Assembly: GCA_021464245.1 (NCBI GenBank)
Contig: JADCRB010000163.1
Span: 124,001-188,000 of the forward strand
From: Carallia brachiata
Lineage: Eukaryota > Streptophyta > Magnoliopsida > Malpighiales > Rhizophoraceae
Length of the DNA: 64,000 nucleotides
Reading direction: 5' to 3'
The notes below the pieces were generated by a model that made no database searches, had not been told where the DNA came from, and saw nothing but the letters and a program-made list of their open reading frames with translations. The position numbers and the translations under genes were made by a program. The number at the start of each line of letters is the position of its first letter. Position 1 is the first letter of the stretch. Positions 60,326 to 64,000 of the stretch are shown piece after piece.

Positions 60326-63300
60326 AGAAAGAAAAGAGGGGCATTTGTCTGTATGGTGGTTAATTGGGCAGTTGTTGGCATTTTCAGGGGTATTTTAGTC
60401 ATTTAGACTTCTTGAAGATTTAAACTCCTAATTACATCTTCAGTACTCTAATGACCAGGCAAAAAAGGGATCAATCATGTTTTAGAGACGTGGCAATCTT
60501 TTTGACTCATAAGTTCATAAAATAAAACTGAGTATTTTTATGTAAATTTTTGGTTACATAAGCATGGATAGTTTTGACGGAGACTGTTTATTTGCTACTT
60601 ATTATTTTTATTTATTTTTTTTTAATATAACTTGTTTATAATTTTATAGTTGTTTGTGGACTACAGTTATTTATTTACCTTATAAAAAAGCTAGCATTCA
60701 CTTAATATTTGAGATTTATAATTTCATAAAGTGATGGTGTTGGAAAAGAAATGATGCCTCTTTGAAGATTCACCTATAGGCGTTATATTTTGTAAGTTTT
60801 ATTTATATTCAATGGATTGTCTGAGCGCCTAATAACTCAAGCACTTGTCTGGATGTAACAAATACAATGCCAATTGTTTTTCTATACTGTGTTGAATTCT
60901 ACAACCCCAATAAATGCTATCAAACTTCTCAGACAAATTTTCTCTAAATCAAATTTTATGCATCATCGTCAAGTTATACCAACAATGCTATATTTTAAAG
61001 GGAAATACTGAGTGGGATCTTAGGATGGGATTAAAATAGATTTAAAATAATATGGGATATTAAATGATATATATATATATATGCCGTCTAAAAAATTACG
61101 CGCTCATCATTAAGTTATACCAGCAATGCTATATAAAGTATAAACTTATATCTTCTTAAATTACATTAATGTAGTCATCCGCTAATTTAAATTAAAAATG
61201 GGTAATATATGCAAAACAGTAGTTTTTCTAGTGCATGCAAGAGAAGTCAAATTGTGATTAGTGAGTGTTTCCCCCCCGAGTCGAGCAAGGCTGCTGGCTG
61301 TAGCTTTAGCTTTTAGTTTATTGGCTCACCGTACTTGAAATGTGATCTCCTACATTTTGTTGATCGAAAAAATATGCTAGATATAAGAAATGGAAATATA
61401 TTTTTGTGAATGAATAAAAAAATATTAACGGCTGGTGGAAATCAGTTTTTTTTTTTTTGTCAATTGAATAATGGACGCAATCGGCGTTTGTTAATTGAAT
61501 TCTTTCATATTTAAATATATAAATTGAATTCTACCCAGTTGTTACCAATTTTGACTAAAACTACTAATTATACCACATTAGTGTAAGTTTTAAAGAGCGA
61601 GAATTCAATTTAATTTTTGAATTTCAAAATTTTATTACAAAAATCGAAACTTGGTAGAATTAAATTAAATTATATGATTTTCTTTTATTGCAAACAAGTT
61701 ATAAACGGAATTGACATGATGCTTAATGTGATAAATGAACATCTCAATTCAATTTTATTTTAATTACGAAGATAACAATATATACCCTATACATAGCATA
61801 TTAGTACACTCCTTATTTATTGAACACATTTAAATTCATGAAATCTTGCTATAAGATAATATGCTTTTAACCATTTAATGAGGTAAATTCGGAAAGGCAC
61901 CCATAACACTATCTAACTATAATTAACTTTGTAAACCAAGAAAAGAAAGAAAAATTAAGCTTATAATTTAGTAAGATGGTTGTACATCCTTAACTTTTTT
62001 TTTAGTTCATTATAAGATCTATTGGCCTGTAAGATATATAATAAGATAATTTTTCTCATTTTTAGAAACTCCATACCCCTTATCAGAATTAAAATTTAAA
62101 ACTTTTAAAATGAAGGTCTTAGTGCTAAGGTGTCCATAAGGGACTCATCCTTAACTTTTCCATGAGCTGCTGAAGTTACAATTGTTAAGACCTTTTGAAT
62201 CAAAATTTGCAAATGGCTAGATTTAAAATGTATTTTTTTTTGACAAAAATTCTTTTCAAGCAAAATTCCAAGTCGCTAGCATGACTCACTATCGTGTATC
62301 GCACTTGTTTCAAGGGATTTATCTGACAGGATTCGAATTTAATATCGTCAATCTAGAATGTACGTTAATTGAATTGGTTAGCTAGAGAGTGTTGTGAATA
62401 AAATTTTTCTTGGCAGAAATAAAGAACTTTGCTTTGTTTTCCTTAATTTTCTCTAGATTATTTTCATTATTAAATTTTAGGAATTTACACATTCGTTTTC
62501 TACAGTTTGTGATTTGTATAATGCAAAGGACTATGGAAAATATCAATCATATGATGATGATAATCATATTGGTACGCGGTATGAAGCTTCTATTATATTG
62601 AGGCTCAAGCATAGGGTTAGATCCTTACCTTTATATAAAACACAAAGACATTGACATTCGACACGAATCCACAATTAAAGCACCCCGGATTCCCTTCAAA
62701 AATATTAGACCTGGATTAGGCTTTAAACCCACTTTAATGGGAATCCTGAGCATGTCAATTTCTCATATAACAGTGATTAAGACAAAAATTAATAAAAAAT
62801 TTACCCACCGAAAAATGCCATTATTGTGCATGAATGCTGCCTGGTTGGGTTGATTGCTTCCAAGAGAAACATCTTAGATGGATCGTACAACATCGTTAAG
62901 GTTTTTTTTTTTTTTTGCTGCGAAGTTAAGTATCTTAATTGCCAGGATGAAACAGGGATGCAGTTCTATTTTTCTTAAATCTTCTCAAAACAATATTTAA
63001 CGTTGAGGGGTTGCATTGATTGCAGACGTCAATGATTTAGGCTGTTAGTCTCATCGGAGTCCAAAGCTTTTGACATCAATTTATTTTTTTATAAACACAT
63101 TTTTGAAGAGAAGTCACAGTCACTATCTTTACAAAAACTCAAAAACGAAATTACATGAAGGATTTTTTTTTCTCATTGATAATTAAATGGTTAATCTACC
63201 CTTGAATCAAGTCGCTTTTCCATAAAATTTTCCTCTAGTTGATTCTTTGAAGAAGCTGGAATCCATTTGGCAAGAGAATAAATCAAGAGCTTGACACATA

Positions 63301-64000
63301 AACAGCTACATCACCACGTTGCTGCAAGTGGTATATCACACAGTAATGAAGGAAATGCCTTCGGCTAGCCTAACTACCCCCAGAATGTTATAGGTCCTTG
63401 GATCATTGTTCAGGCCATGATTGTATATGACAACAGCCTTAATTAGGTTGTTGGAAAGAAAATTAAAATGGCAGGGAGAGAACCAAAAAAAGTGTTAAAC
63501 ATCTCATTCATGTGATGGTTTGGTGTAGCTCGTCCTGTCCCTATGCTACCGAAAATAAAGACATCCCATGTATGGGTACAACCCAAATGAAACCGGCAGA
63601 CTGATGCATGAGTCAGTCATAGGATCCCATCAAACAATTAGGCAATTCCCATAAATAATCGTTTTGGAGTACTAAAGTGGCAATTCCCATTTCCCTTAAT
63701 TTTTTTGGAGTTACAGCAACATTGGGACTATCGATCATCATCGTGGTTACTTACCTAAGAATTTTCGCCTAAAGCTTCGGTCGAGTATTTGTCGGAATTC
63801 ATGTGTAAAAGAAAAGAATAACAGAATTTTTCGAAATAAAATTACCAACCGAAAGGAAGGTATTTCAACTTAAAATTTTTAAATTTGACTCACTTAAAAG
63901 ATAAGTCAAATTAATTCAATGTCAAATGTTCGTAAAAATAATAAAAAAAAGATGAAATTCGATTAAAATAAAAAATAATAAAATAAATTTGTATTATATA
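60326..64000. other. intergenic, AT-rich, no gene seen
   Basis: Short direct repeats lie at 60960-60992 and 61106-61134 (CATCAT-, AAGTTATACCA, CAATGCTATA), and an (AT)n tract at 61066-61082. No coding domain, tRNA or known miRNA was recognised. Confidence 0.45.

Overview
This is a nuclear window from a flowering plant, almost certainly a eudicot and probably a woody rosid. The evidence is GT-AG introns, AT-rich intergenic DNA, Arabidopsis-like gene families, and plant mobile elements (an Au SINE, hAT and Tourist-type MITEs, a LINE tail). The species cannot be named from the sequence alone. I see no bacterial, viral or organellar block, no CRISPR array, and no novel multi-gene system. The interest lies in nested mobile elements, a diverged U2 snRNA locus, a 12.5 kb-spaced duplication, and a clear signature of base-level deletion errors or gene decay.

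Layout. 0-6 kb: one small plant-specific protein gene (941-1228) and AT-rich intergenic DNA. 6-15 kb: an accessory zone of transposon debris. It holds two hAT-type elements with perfect 8-bp target duplications inserted into the same older GC-rich sequence, palindromic foldback MITEs, a Tourist-type MITE and SINE-like pieces. 16.5-16.8 kb: a U2 snRNA-like gene with the plant USE promoter box. 18.6-19.5 kb: an OVATE family protein gene broken by seven apparent 1-nt deletions. 23-28.3 kb: an HSP110/SSE-type chaperone gene (HSP70-14/15 class, nine coding exons) with about eleven small exon deletions. 28.8-30.2 kb: a second hAT MITE and a large foldback.

30.5-32.9 kb: an intact P-class PPR gene with one intron, close to Arabidopsis At3g16010. 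33.7-34.7 kb: a decayed FCS-like zinc finger (FLZ) gene. 35.5-51 kb: gene-poor DNA with a diverged direct duplication (37.4-40.9 kb and 49.95-51.0 kb), a 5'-truncated LINE, a Tourist MITE and an unrecognised transcribed-looking locus (42.4-45.6 kb). 51.6-52.3 kb: SYS1, a small Golgi membrane protein, intact. 55.4-60.2 kb, minus strand: a 13-exon group 3 sulfate-transporter-family gene closest to SULTR3;3, with an Au SINE in intron 4 flanked by an 18-bp target duplication. 60.3-64 kb: AT-rich intergenic DNA.

The genes do not form a pathway. They are independent housekeeping or regulatory loci: chaperone, organelle RNA-binding protein, Golgi trafficking factor, anion transporter, growth repressor and spliceosomal RNA. 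The indels in the OFP, HSP and SULTR genes are deletions only, mostly in homopolymer runs, with the surrounding protein conserved. This looks more like base-calling error than pseudogenisation. The FLZ locus also carries in-frame stop substitutions and is the better candidate for a real pseudogene.
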